The notes beneath the pieces were generated by a model that saw nothing but the letters and a program-made list of their open reading frames with translations, had not been told where the DNA came from and did not search any database. 16,230 bases of DNA from an uncultured Oscillospiraceae bacterium (GTDB lineage: Bacteria; Bacillota; Clostridia; Oscillospirales; Oscillospiraceae). Made by a program: the position numbers and the translations under genes. Below, one piece after another: positions 6,884-13,984 of this stretch (the stretch's first letter is position 1; every line of letters begins with the position of its first letter). Location: positions 1 to 16,230 of the forward strand of contig CAJUPS010000074.1 of NCBI GenBank assembly GCA_910588045.1, given 5' to 3'.

Positions 6884-7117
6884 CTATGGGGATTTTGCGG
6901 TCTTCTGGGGATAGGGTTTCTTTATATCAGTAAGGCCAAGTAAGTAGTCCGTACTCGTCTTGTAGAACATGGCCAGTTTGATGAGCACGTCCGTTGGAAT
7001 GTCCCGCTTGCCGAGCTCATAGTGTGAGTAGCTGACCTGTGTGCATTGCAGATATTCCGCAATATCTCTCTGCAACAGGTCCGCATCCTCCCTCATATCA
7101 CGGATTCTCTTATACAT
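6884..7117 (-). CDS. Small XRE-family (Cro/cI) repressor
   Basis: A 77-residue single-domain DNA-binding protein. The helix-turn-helix spans about 5-60 (LLQRDIAEYLQCTQVSYSHYE, then a Tyr/Leu-rich TDYLLGLTD end typical of the family). The start is the ATG at 7117, preceded by AGGAGGAG. The longer frame from 7171 would begin upstream of the predicted transcription start (-10 at 7156-7161) and is rejected. The gene is divergent from the two-helix membrane protein at 7289. A duplicated operator lies exactly in the two promoter spacers, so it most likely represses both itself and that gene. The inducing signal is unknown. Confidence 0.9.
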   Translation of the reverse strand: MYKRIRDMREDADLLQRDIAEYLQCTQVSYSHYELGKRDIPTDVLIKLAMFYKTSTDYLLGLTDIKKPYPQKTAKSP

Positions 7118-7155
7118 TTTGCGTATCTCCTCCTGCCCATTGCGCTCCCATAAAT

Positions 7156-7184
7156 AGTATAGGCAAAACAATATGTTATATTGA
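7156..7184 (-). promoter_or_regulatory. Promoter of the small XRE gene
   Basis: On the minus strand the -10 is TATACT (rc of 7156-7161), with a 17-bp spacer (7162-7178) and a weak -35 (TCAATA, 7179-7184). Operator copy 1 fills the spacer. The predicted start lies about 30 nt before the ATG at 7117. Confidence 0.6.
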
Positions 7185-7206
7185 CACGCAAAACAAAATG
7201 TTATAT
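7163..7206. promoter_or_regulatory. Duplicated operator between divergent promoters
   Basis: Two direct 19-bp copies (7163-7181 and 7188-7206) differ at one base and sit 25 bp apart. Each contains a small palindrome, AACA-NNN-TGTT (7167-7177 and 7192-7202). Copy 1 lies inside the spacer of the minus-strand promoter and copy 2 inside the spacer of the plus-strand promoter, the expected place for a repressor to block RNA polymerase in both directions. Binding by the adjacent XRE protein is inferred. Confidence 0.7.
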
Positions 7207-7209
7207 AAT
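7181..7209 (+). promoter_or_regulatory. Perfect consensus sigma-A promoter
   Basis: TTGACA (7181-7186), exactly 17 bp, TATAAT (7204-7209). It directs the gene at 7289 after a leader of about 70 nt. A fully consensus promoter with an embedded operator suggests strong expression held off by a repressor. Confidence 0.9.
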
Positions 7210-7288
7210 TTGCCGTGCGCCCCCGTGGCGTACACGCCCCGGGAGTCGCGTCCTGCCGAAAGAATGTGGAACAGAAAAGGAGACAGAT

Positions 7289-7675
7289 ATGTTCACAAAC
7301 GTGGAAAAGAAGCTCAAAGGAATTGCGGTCATCGAGTTGATCTGCGGCGTCATCATCGCCGTGGCCTGCCTGGCGGCCATGGACATCCCCGCTGCACCGG
7401 TCGTTTTATTGACAAGCCTGATCTCACCGTGGCTCATCTATGCCTTCGTGGAGCTGCTGGAGAATACGAAGAAAATACGGCATACCATGGAAATCGTGTT
7501 TGCAGAGGCTCTTTCCAGAGAGGCAAAGCGGCAGAGGCAGGCAGAAGAGGCCAGGAAGGACGAGAATCAGAAAAGGTGGGAAAAGGCGGGATCGGCCCTG
7601 TATGCCCCCTATTGGGCAAAAGGTCCGGAAGACAGGAGGGATAAACGTCCGGATTCCCAGAGGGACGCGAAATAG
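7289..7675 (+). CDS. Two-helix membrane protein with charged tail
   Basis: Unrecognised 128-residue protein. Two hydrophobic helices (about 11-31 and 36-57) with a short loop are followed by a long, highly charged, probably cytoplasmic tail (58-128, Arg/Lys/Glu/Gln-rich, partly coiled-coil-like). The start at 7289 follows AAAAGGAG at 6 nt, and the longer frame from 7181 would start inside the promoter. It is alone between a consensus promoter and a terminator, under an operator shared with the small XRE gene. The small two-helix form and tight repression would fit a membrane-active or stress protein, but no function can be assigned. Confidence 0.8.
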   Translation: MFTNVEKKLKGIAVIELICGVIIAVACLAAMDIPAAPVVLLTSLISPWLIYAFVELLENTKKIRHTMEIVFAEALSREAKRQRQAEEARKDENQKRWEKAGSALYAPYWAKGPEDRRDKRPDSQRDAK

Positions 7676-7685
7676 GCGGCGTCAA

Positions 7686-7732
7686 CGAGCCCCTAGCGAC
7701 ACATTCCGGTCGCCAGGGGCTCGCCGTTTTTT
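7686..7732 (+). terminator. Rho-independent terminator
   Basis: CGAGCCCCT and AGGGGCTCG plus GCGAC/GTCGC pair across one mismatch (7686-7723), followed by CCGTTTTTT. It ends the transcript from the promoter at 7181. Confidence 0.85.
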
Positions 7733-7757
7733 CCGCGCTTTTCGTTCGGAGGTAGAA

Positions 7758-10700
7758 TTATTCCGTCCTGAGCGCCACCACCGGGTCCTTTTTGGCGGCC
7801 ACGCGGGAGGGGATCAGGCCCGCGACAATGGTCAGCAGGGCGCTGATGACCACCAGGACCACCGCTCCCTGGACCGGCAGGGCGGCTTTCAGCCCCGCAA
7901 TGCCGGTGAAGTGGAGCAGGATGGCGTTAATGGGGATAATGAGCAGCAGCGTCACGCCGATACCGATAAGCCCCGCTCCCAGGCCCACAATGAGGGTCTC
8001 GGCGTTGAACACCCGGCTCACGTCCCGCTTCGACGCGCCCACGGCCCGGAGGATGCCGATCTCCTTGGTCCGCTCCAGCACGGAGATATAGGTGATGATG
8101 CCGATCATGATGGAGGAAACCACCAGAGAGATGGACACGAAGGCGATCAGCAGGTAGCTGATGCCGCTGATGATGTCCGTGACGGAGCTCATCAGCAGGG
8201 CCACGTAGTCGGTGTAGTTGATCTCGTCCTCGCTGTTGTCCCGGGAGGCGTTGTACTCCGCGATCTTATCCGCGATCTGGTCCTTCTCCGCGAAGGTGGC
8301 GGCGTAGATGTTGATGGTGGCCGGGCTCTCCAGGTCCACATAGCCCAAGAGGTCCATGTTGTCCTCGTAGGTGGAGTCGGACCGCGTGGGGGGCATGTAG
8401 TTCTCGTAGAGGTAGTTGTACTGCCATGTCTCCAGCGCCGCCACCGGCATCATGGGATTGTCGGACCCGCCGTCCAGGGCTATATCCAGCATCTGGGCCA
8501 GGGCGTCCTGGCTCATGGCCCCCAACTGGGTCTGGACGCCCTGGGCGTACTGCTCCCGGACCTGCTGGGCGATGGCCTCCTCAATGCGGGCAAACAGGGT
8601 CTCATCGTCCATGTCGGAGATATAGCCGGACACGGTCTCCCCGTCCACCCCCATCTCCCCGGCGTACTGGGCGATGATGGCCTCCTCGATGCTCTCCCGG
8701 GTCATGCCCTCCATCTGCTGGTCCACCACGGTCTCCACATACGACTCGGAGGGCTGGCTCATCACGTCCATGCAGGCGGCAGCCTTCTCCGGTGCGGAGA
8801 GGGCGGAGAGGTGCTCCCGGATGCCCACCTCCTTTTCCGCGTCGGAGGGCTCCACGTCGTCCTCCCGGGGGAAGGGCAGGCCGCTGATCACGTCGGTGTC
8901 CCGGTCCTCCATCTGCTCTTTTACAATGTCCATCTCCTCCGTGGTCCCGATGGCGTAGGCGGTCAGCTCGCTGGTGTAGCCGATGGCCCCCGTGACCATG
9001 CCGGTGTTGGCGTCCTCGCTGGGCCGGGCTACGCCCACCACCTTCAGCCGGGTGCCGATGTCCTCGCTGTTGTAGAGGAAATCCATCCCCGTCTCCGTGG
9101 CGGACATATCCACCCAGGTCTCCGACGCGGGCTCATACTGGTATTTCTCCGCGGGCAGCAGGAGCTTGAAGTTCATCCCGCACAGCTCCTCATAGCTCCA
9201 GCTGCGCTGCTCCTTCTCCAGCTCCCCGCCGTCCCGGGCGGCCTCCATGCTCTCGGTCATGTGTTCCTCGGTGAGCAGGCCCAGGGCGTAGAGCATCAGG
9301 TCGGAGATCTCGTTGTTCCGGTCCACGAAGAGGATGACCTCGTCGTAGCGCTCCGGCCACTTGCCGTAGAGCAAGTCGTACTGACTCATGACCTGCGCCC
9401 CCACGGGCTCTCCGTCCATGCCGGGCAGCAGCTCCTCCCACACGTCCATCCGGGCCGTCATCATGTCGCCCATGGGCATGGAGGTCATGGTGGAGGTCAT
9501 GGCGGAGTAGTCCCCGCCGCCGTACATGGCGCTCATACCGGCCTGCATCATCTCCATGACGTCGCTCTTGACGATGCCCCCGTCCTCGTTCTCGGTGTAG
9601 ATGTCAAAGCCGAAGTCGTAGCTGTATTGGACCGTGGCCAGGTCCGTGACGCCGCCCCCGCCCTGGTCCAGGTACTGCTTGAAGTCCCGGAGGTTGTTGG
9701 TCTGGGTCTCGGCATTGACCATGGAGTTGATCATATCGTACATGACGGTGGAGGAGTAGACCCGCTCCCGGTCGTGGGCCTCCTCGCTCTCCTGCCGGGC
9801 CCCCATGAGGGAGACCATCAGGTCCGACATGTCGGTGCTCTCCGCCTGGATGGTGATGGGGTAGCTGGACAGGGTCTCCTCCTGGACCTGCTCGATATAG
9901 CGGTTGATCCCGGAGGAGAGGGACAGGATCAGGGCAATGCCGATGATCCCGATGGACCCGGCGAAGCTGGTCAGCAGCGTCCGGCCCTTCTTGGTCATGA
10001 GGTTGTTCAGTGACAGGGAGAAGGCGGTGAAAAAGCTCATGGAGGGCTTTTTCTTTCCCACCTCCGTCCGCACGGGCTTTTCCGGCGCGCCGTCATAGGG
10101 GGCGGAGTCGTCCACGATCCTCCCGTCCAGCAGGCGGATGGTGCGGTTGGCGTACTTCTCCGCCAGCTCCGGGTTGTGGGTGACCATGATGACCAGCTTT
10201 TCCCGGGCGATTTCCGCCAGCAGGTCCATGACCTGTACGGAAGTCTCGCTGTCCAGGGCCCCGGTGGGCTCGTCGGCCAGGAGGATGTCCGGGTCGTTCA
10301 CCAGGGCCCGGGCGATGGCCACCCGCTGCATCTGCCCGCCGGAGAGCTGGTTGGGCCGCTTTTTGATCTGGTCCGCCAGGCCCACCTTTTTCAGGGCCTC
10401 CTCCGCCCGGCGGCGGCGCTCGGCCTTGCCCACGCCGGAGAGGGTCAGGGCCAGCTCCACGTTGGCCAGGACGCTCTGGTGGGGGATGAGGTTGTAGCTC
10501 TGGAACACGAAGCCGATGGAGTGGTTGCGGTAGGCGTCCCAGTCCCCGTCCTTGAACTCCCTGGTGGAGCGCCCGTTGATGATGAGGTCGCCGCTGGTGT
10601 ACTGGTCCAGGCCCCCCACGATGTTCAGCAGCGTGGTCTTGCCGCAGCCGGAGTGGCCCAGGACGGCCACGAATTCGTTCTCCCGGAAGCTGAGGCTCAC

Positions 10701-10769
10701 CCCCCGCAGGGCGGTGACGTCCTCGCCCCCGGTCTCGTATACCTTGACGATGTTGTCTAATTTCAGCAT
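7758..10769 (-). CDS. MacB-like fused ABC transporter ATPase/permease
   Basis: A 1003-residue protein with ATPase and permease in one chain. The ATPase domain (about 1-225) has Walker A GHSGCGKTT (38-46), signature LSGGQ (142-146), Walker B LLADEP (163-168) and the switch His in VTHN (198). TM1 lies at about 264-285, followed by a very large extracytoplasmic region (about 290-840), then three C-terminal helices of the FtsX/MacB permease fold with ERTKEIGILRAVGASKRDV and a final PSRVAAKKDPVVALR. MacB-type proteins do not carry small molecules through the helices; they couple ATP hydrolysis to mechanical work outside the membrane, for example in lipoprotein, peptide or drug handling. The external domain is Met/Glu/Asp-rich and may read the substrate. 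Its start overlaps the TetR stop by 7 nt after AAGGAGG, so it is coupled to the repressor. Confidence 0.95.
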   Translation of the reverse strand: MLKLDNIVKVYETGGEDVTALRGVSLSFRENEFVAVLGHSGCGKTTLLNIVGGLDQYTSGDLIINGRSTREFKDGDWDAYRNHSIGFVFQSYNLIPHQSVLANVELALTLSGVGKAERRRRAEEALKKVGLADQIKKRPNQLSGGQMQRVAIARALVNDPDILLADEPTGALDSETSVQVMDLLAEIAREKLVIMVTHNPELAEKYANRTIRLLDGRIVDDSAPYDGAPEKPVRTEVGKKKPSMSFFTAFSLSLNNLMTKKGRTLLTSFAGSIGIIGIALILSLSSGINRYIEQVQEETLSSYPITIQAESTDMSDLMVSLMGARQESEEAHDRERVYSSTVMYDMINSMVNAETQTNNLRDFKQYLDQGGGGVTDLATVQYSYDFGFDIYTENEDGGIVKSDVMEMMQAGMSAMYGGGDYSAMTSTMTSMPMGDMMTARMDVWEELLPGMDGEPVGAQVMSQYDLLYGKWPERYDEVILFVDRNNEISDLMLYALGLLTEEHMTESMEAARDGGELEKEQRSWSYEELCGMNFKLLLPAEKYQYEPASETWVDMSATETGMDFLYNSEDIGTRLKVVGVARPSEDANTGMVTGAIGYTSELTAYAIGTTEEMDIVKEQMEDRDTDVISGLPFPREDDVEPSDAEKEVGIREHLSALSAPEKAAACMDVMSQPSESYVETVVDQQMEGMTRESIEEAIIAQYAGEMGVDGETVSGYISDMDDETLFARIEEAIAQQVREQYAQGVQTQLGAMSQDALAQMLDIALDGGSDNPMMPVAALETWQYNYLYENYMPPTRSDSTYEDNMDLLGYVDLESPATINIYAATFAEKDQIADKIAEYNASRDNSEDEINYTDYVALLMSSVTDIISGISYLLIAFVSISLVVSSIMIGIITYISVLERTKEIGILRAVGASKRDVSRVFNAETLIVGLGAGLIGIGVTLLLIIPINAILLHFTGIAGLKAALPVQGAVVLVVISALLTIVAGLIPSRVAAKKDPVVALRTE

Positions 10770-11377
10770 AAAGGTTCCTCCTTATTGATCGCGCCCCGCC
10801 GGATGATAGAAATTTTGATCGCCAGTCTCCGGCGGCTCTCCTCGCGGGAGAGCTTTTCACAGAAAACGAGCATCAATGACTGCCCTGTGGCGGAGAACAA
10901 CAGGTCCATCAAAGCCCGCCGCTCGTCCCGTTCCAAATGCTCCAGGCCCCGCCAGTCCGCCCGTTCCATGACCTTCAGGACGATCTCCGGCAGGGACAGG
11001 AGCTGCCCGGCGTCCATGCCCATGTTCTTTTGCAGGATGCCCAGGAACAGCTCGAATTGGTCCAAGCGCTCCCGGATGTAGGCCAGCACCAGGTCGAACA
11101 GCGCCAGAGGAATCTCCAGGGGCCTCCCGCCGCACTGGTCCAGGCTCTTCATGACGGCGGTCTCCAGCGCCGCGTCGTAGCCCCGGAGCACATAGCGGAA
11201 CAGGTCCGTCTTGTCCGCGAAGTATTGATAAAAACTCCCCCGGGGGATCTCCGCCGCCTGGATGATGCGGTTGATGGACACCTCCCCATAGGGCTTCCGG
11301 GCGAACTCCGCAATGGCGGCGCAGAGCAGCTTCTCCCGCTTGGGGGGCGGGAGGTTGAAAAAGGTACTGGTGGGCAT
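10763..11377 (-). CDS. TetR/AcrR-family repressor
   Basis: A 204-residue ligand-responsive repressor. The N-terminal helix-turn-helix (about 15-60) shows the family pattern: KREKLLCAAIAEFARKPY, then INRIIQAAEIPRGSFYQYF with FADKTDLF after it. The C-terminal part is an all-helical ligand and dimer domain with no recognisable specificity. The start at 11377 follows AGGAGG at 6 nt. A longer frame from 11416 starts within the promoter and is rejected. The gene is co-transcribed with the ABC transporter, which begins inside its last codons. A dyad in its own promoter spacer indicates autoregulation and control of the transporter, a common arrangement for efflux or detoxification pumps. Confidence 0.93.
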   Translation of the reverse strand: MPTSTFFNLPPPKREKLLCAAIAEFARKPYGEVSINRIIQAAEIPRGSFYQYFADKTDLFRYVLRGYDAALETAVMKSLDQCGGRPLEIPLALFDLVLAYIRERLDQFELFLGILQKNMGMDAGQLLSLPEIVLKVMERADWRGLEHLERDERRALMDLLFSATGQSLMLVFCEKLSREESRRRLAIKISIIRRGAINKEEPLC

Positions 11378-11407
11378 ATCGTGCCTCCTCTGGTTAAGCT
11401 GCCGCCT

Positions 11408-11436
11408 ATCATACATGACAACTTGTCACATGTCAA
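11408..11436 (-). promoter_or_regulatory. TetR-operon promoter with operator in the spacer
   Basis: On the minus strand TTGACA (rc of 11431-11436), exactly 17 bp, and TATGAT (rc of 11408-11413). A 13-bp perfect dyad, TGACAA-C-TTGTCA (11416-11428), occupies the spacer and would block RNA polymerase when TetR is bound. Transcription would start near 11401, about 24 nt before the ATG. Confidence 0.82.
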
Positions 11437-11500
11437 GGGGCGGATCCCAGAATTTACATACCGTTCACAAACAGTCTGTCCCTCACCCCCGGTGCGCAGA

Positions 11501-11593
11501 CAAGAAAAAGCCGCCCTCGTAAGAAGGCGGCTCTTTCTTGATGGAGAAGATTGAGGAAAAACGATACAACAGTTTAGGTTTCTCTCCTAAACT
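11501..11593 (-). ncRNA. Candidate small RNA of about 90 nt
   Basis: A stand-alone transcription unit with its own promoter (11600-11629). It opens with a 9-bp hairpin (CAGTTTAGG / CCTAAACTG, 11570-11594), continues with an unstructured pyrimidine-rich stretch that includes UUUUUCCUC and UCUUCUCC, and ends in a terminator (AGCCGCC 11526-11532 / GGCGGCT 11509-11515, then TTTTTCTT). Pyrimidine runs complementary to ribosome binding sites are typical of regulatory RNAs in Firmicutes. No known RNA family is recognised. The terminal hairpin could instead also serve as the end of the nagA transcript about 200 nt upstream. Confidence 0.42.
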
Positions 11594-11599
11594 GGCTCT

Positions 11600-11629
11600 A
11601 TTTTACCAGTTCCATGCACTTTTTGTCAA
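11600..11629 (-). promoter_or_regulatory. Promoter of the candidate small RNA
   Basis: TTGACA (rc of 11624-11629), an 18-bp spacer, TAAAAT (rc of 11600-11605). The interval from here to the nagA stop (11630-11741) is AT-rich and holds no gene I can see. Confidence 0.5.
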
Positions 11630-11741
11630 TGTTGATGTTGCATAAAATTTTCTCTGCGGTCAGCCGGGTATCGTGATAATTGCCAAAGTCAACCGCCTAA
11701 TTTTGGAGAAAAAGACAGTTGACAGGCCATTTTTCCGTCCC

Positions 11742-12839
11742 TCACGGACGCTGCCCATCCACGAAGACGGCCTTCAGATCCAGCTTCTCATCCAGCACCA
11801 GCAGGTCGGCGGCCCGGCCCGCCTTCAGCTCGCCCGCCTTCAGGCCGACCGCCAGCGCGGGGGCGGCGGAGGCCGCGTAGACCGCCTCCGCCAGAGGCAT
11901 ACCGAAGCGGACCACGTTGCGCACCGCGTCCAGCAGGGAGATGGAGGACCCGGCCAGCGTGCCGTCCAGGAGGGTGGCCTTGTGGTTCTTCACCACGATG
12001 GGCTGGCCCCCCAGCTCATAGTTCCCGTCGGGCATCCCCGCGCACCGCAGGGAGTCGGAGATCAGGTTGAGCTTGTCCCCGAAGAGCTGGTGGGTGGCCC
12101 GGATGACGGCGGGGTGGATGTGCAGTCCGTCGCAGATGAGCTCCACGCTGGCCTCCGCGTCGAAGGCCGCGCCGATGACCCCCGGGTTCCGGTGGAGGAA
12201 GGAGTTCATCCCGTTATAGAGGTGGGTGGCGTGGCTGGCCCCGGCGGCGAAACCGGCCATGGCGGTGTCGTAGTCCGCTGTGGTGTGCCCCAGGGAGACG
12301 GTGCAGACCTGGGAGACCTCCCGGATGAAGGGCAGGGCTCCCTCCTCCTCGCAGGCCACGGTCACCAGCTTCACCTGGCCGCCGCTGGCCTCATTGAGCC
12401 GGTGGAAGAGGGCCGCGTCGGGCTTGTGGAGGTATTCCGCCGCCTGGGCGCCCCGCTTGGCGTAGCAGAGGAAGGGGCCCTCCAGGTGGATACCCGCGCA
12501 CTTGGCGCCCCCGGCGGGGCGGAAGTCCCGGATGGCGTGCATGGCCGGGGTCAGGATCTCCTCGCTGAGGGTCATGGTGGTGGCCAGATAGCTGGTGACG
12601 CCGTGGGCGGCGTAGTAGTCCGCCAGGGGCTGGAGTCCCGCCGGGTTGCCGTCGGAGAAGTCCTCCCCCACGGCCCCGTGGGTGTGGATGTCCACCAGAC
12701 CGGGAATCACGTAGCCTCCGGCGGCGTCCAGGTCCGCGGGGCCGTCGATTTTTCCGATGGCGGTGATGGTGCGGTCAAATTGGATGTCCGCCTCCAGGAA
12801 GGCTTTCCCGACCAGGACCTTTGCGTTCTTGATGAGCAT
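11742..12839 (-). CDS. nagA: N-acetylglucosamine-6-phosphate deacetylase
   Basis: Cytoplasmic enzyme of amino-sugar catabolism and cell-wall recycling. It removes acetate from GlcNAc-6-phosphate to give glucosamine-6-phosphate. It is 365 residues, within the usual range. Family landmarks in order: metal-site HTHG (H52, H54) in VDIHTHGAVGEDF, HLEGPF with E120, GHT (H185), THLYNGM (H206) with the following RNPG, CDGLHIHP (about 236-242), and the catalytic Asp in LISDS (D262), followed by CAGMPDG. The start at 12839 follows AAAAGGAG; an ATG eight codons upstream has no ribosome site. The usual partner nagB is not in the window, and no sugar transporter is adjacent. A 22-bp dyad upstream may be the regulatory site. 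Confidence 0.95.
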   Translation of the reverse strand: MLIKNAKVLVGKAFLEADIQFDRTITAIGKIDGPADLDAAGGYVIPGLVDIHTHGAVGEDFSDGNPAGLQPLADYYAAHGVTSYLATTMTLSEEILTPAMHAIRDFRPAGGAKCAGIHLEGPFLCYAKRGAQAAEYLHKPDAALFHRLNEASGGQVKLVTVACEEEGALPFIREVSQVCTVSLGHTTADYDTAMAGFAAGASHATHLYNGMNSFLHRNPGVIGAAFDAEASVELICDGLHIHPAVIRATHQLFGDKLNLISDSLRCAGMPDGNYELGGQPIVVKNHKATLLDGTLAGSSISLLDAVRNVVRFGMPLAEAVYAASAAPALAVGLKAGELKAGRAADLLVLDEKLDLKAVFVDGQRP

Positions 12840-12859
12840 GATAAATTCTCCTTTTCGTT

Positions 12860-13024
12860 TCACAAATACTGCAAGGCTTGGAAATAGTATGGACTATTTC
12901 CGCCTTTTATATAGAATGAGCTCCGGGGCGGCGCCGCCCTCGCCAGTGCGTTGAAGTCCGTGACCTCCGCCAGATCCGGGATGCCCAGAGCGCTGCACGC
13001 CGCAATCAGCGGTATTCTCTTATT
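12860..13024 (-). pseudogene. Possible remnant of a coding sequence upstream of nagA
   Basis: The minus strand holds a 54-codon stretch without stops and without a start codon, ending in TGA at 12860-12862. Its first two thirds (about 12920-13013; LIAACSALGIPDLAEVTDF and following) are strongly GC-biased at third positions (about 25 of 28 codons), like the real genes here, while the flanks are AT-rich. That suggests the tail of a decayed or deleted gene left in the 334-bp gap before the YhfC gene. The protein is not recognised. It may be chance. Confidence 0.25.
12880..12901. promoter_or_regulatory. 22-bp dyad in the nagA leader
   Basis: Perfect 9-bp arms GGAAATAGT / ACTATTTCC with a 4-bp centre, 41 bp before the nagA start. 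An AT-rich TATATAAAA stretch that could be a -10 lies directly upstream on the minus strand, but no good -35 is visible. It could be an operator at the transcription start or a leader hairpin. It does not clearly match the GntR/NagR-type (TGGTCTAGACCA-like) site I know for amino-sugar genes. Confidence 0.45.
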
Positions 13025-13088
13025 TTACCATGTTTTCCCGGTTCTGTCACCCGGTAAGGGCCATTTTCAAAAAATTTTGAAAAAAGAC

Positions 13089-13119
13089 TTGACCTTCCCC
13101 CTGGTGGAGGGAGTACACT
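13089..13119 (+). promoter_or_regulatory. MerR-type promoter of the YhfC-family gene
   Basis: TTGACC (13089-13094) and TACACT (13114-13119) are 19 bp apart, the over-long spacer that MerR-family activators correct by twisting DNA. The dyad ACCTTCC...GGAGGGA (13092-13112) fills the spacer. An A/T-rich tract just upstream could act as an UP element. The element matches 13929-13959 at all but two dyad positions. Confidence 0.82.
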
Positions 13120-13173
13120 AAAAGCAGAACCGGCCCCCAGGGGCCGGGGAGGAGAGAGGAGGAGACACCCCTT

Positions 13174-13932
13174 ATGACTATTGGAAAAATGATCGCCATG
13201 GCGGCGGTATTGGTCTTCATCACGGTGATACCGCTGGGACTTATGATTTATCTGCGCAGGAAGCACGGGGCACGGTGGATACCCTTCCTGATCGGAGTGG
13301 TTTTCTTCCCGGTATTCGCCATGATGCTCGAACCGCTGCTCCACGTACTGGTCCTGGGCAGTCCCCTGGGGCCCATCATGCAGGAAAAGGTCTGGGTATA
13401 CGGCCTATACGGCGGCCTGGCGGCGGGGATTTTCGAGGAGACCGCGCGGCTGGTCGCCTTCCGGATGGTGCTGCGCAGCGAGACGGAGCCGGTCACCGCT
13501 CTGAGCTACGGCCTGGGCCACGGCGGCATGGAGGCGCTGCTGGTGGTGGGAACGGCCATGGTGAACAATCTGCTGATGGGGGCGCTGTTGCTCCAGGGGG
13601 GACAGCCGCCGGTGGAGCTGGCTGCCGCCGCGGAGACCCTGGCCTCCACGCCTGCCATCATGTTCCTGTGGAGCGCCCTGGAGCGGGTGTCCGCCCTGGT
13701 GCTCCATGTATCCAACGCCGTGCTGGTGTTCGCCGCCGTTCGGACGGGGCGGTGGGTCCTGTTTCCAGCCGCCATCCTGACCCACGCGGGACTGAACTTC
13801 CTGGCGGTGGTCTCCGGCGCATATCTGCCGATGGCGGCCACGGAGGCGCTGATCCTGATCTTCGCCCTGCTGGTGGGCCTCTGGGCGGTTAAAATCTATC
13901 GGAACGATCTCAAAAATTGCGAAACTTCTTGA
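13174..13932 (+). CDS. YhfC-family intramembrane-protease-like protein
   Basis: A polytopic membrane protein of 252 residues with about seven hydrophobic segments. It resembles the YhfC family (PF10086), often named as glutamic-type intramembrane proteases related to CPBP/Abi proteins. Supporting motifs are GIFEETARL (about 85-93, an EExxR-type site), GLGHGGMEAL (about 113-122) and a His in a later helix (ILTHAGLNF, about 205-213). Catalysis has not been shown for this protein, and the family's substrates are largely unknown. The start follows GGAGGAG. Its stop codon overlaps the -35 of the next promoter, and both promoters bear the same MerR box, so it belongs to the regulon of the downstream MerR gene. 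It may process a partner membrane protein there (inferred). Confidence 0.85.
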   Translation: MTIGKMIAMAAVLVFITVIPLGLMIYLRRKHGARWIPFLIGVVFFPVFAMMLEPLLHVLVLGSPLGPIMQEKVWVYGLYGGLAAGIFEETARLVAFRMVLRSETEPVTALSYGLGHGGMEALLVVGTAMVNNLLMGALLLQGGQPPVELAAAAETLASTPAIMFLWSALERVSALVLHVSNAVLVFAAVRTGRWVLFPAAILTHAGLNFLAVVSGAYLPMAATEALILIFALLVGLWAVKIYRNDLKNCETS

Positions 13933-13959
13933 CCTTCCCCCTGGTGGAAGGTATATTAT
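13929..13959 (+). promoter_or_regulatory. MerR-type autoregulated promoter
   Basis: TTGACC (13929-13934), a 19-bp spacer and TATTAT (13954-13959), with a perfect 7-bp-arm dyad ACCTTCC / GGAAGGT at 13932-13952. The arms equal those of the E. coli CueR box at copA, but the centre differs. It drives the MerR gene and the genes behind it. Confidence 0.88.
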
Positions 13960-13984
13960 AGAGAGGAAAGGAGGGGAGCGCAGC

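Noticed and set aside
7440..10013. 857-codon plus-strand frame opposite the ABC transporter
   Set aside because: It is antisense to a fully motif-supported MacB-like protein, is rich in His/Gly/Val repeats typical of reverse-frame GC-rich DNA, and has no ribosome site or recognisable domain.
11480..11568. 28-codon minus-strand frame from TTG inside the candidate small RNA
   Set aside because: No ribosome site at suitable spacing, the frame runs through the terminator hairpin, and the composition is not coding-like.
11673..12887. 404-codon plus-strand frame opposite nagA
   Set aside because: Shadow of nagA, whose metal and catalytic motifs are intact on the other strand. It has no ribosome site and low-complexity Gly/Val/His composition.
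12926..12939. 14-bp GC palindrome GGGCGGCGCCGCCC
   Set aside because: Pure G/C palindromes of this length occur readily in GC-rich DNA. There is no promoter context or second copy.
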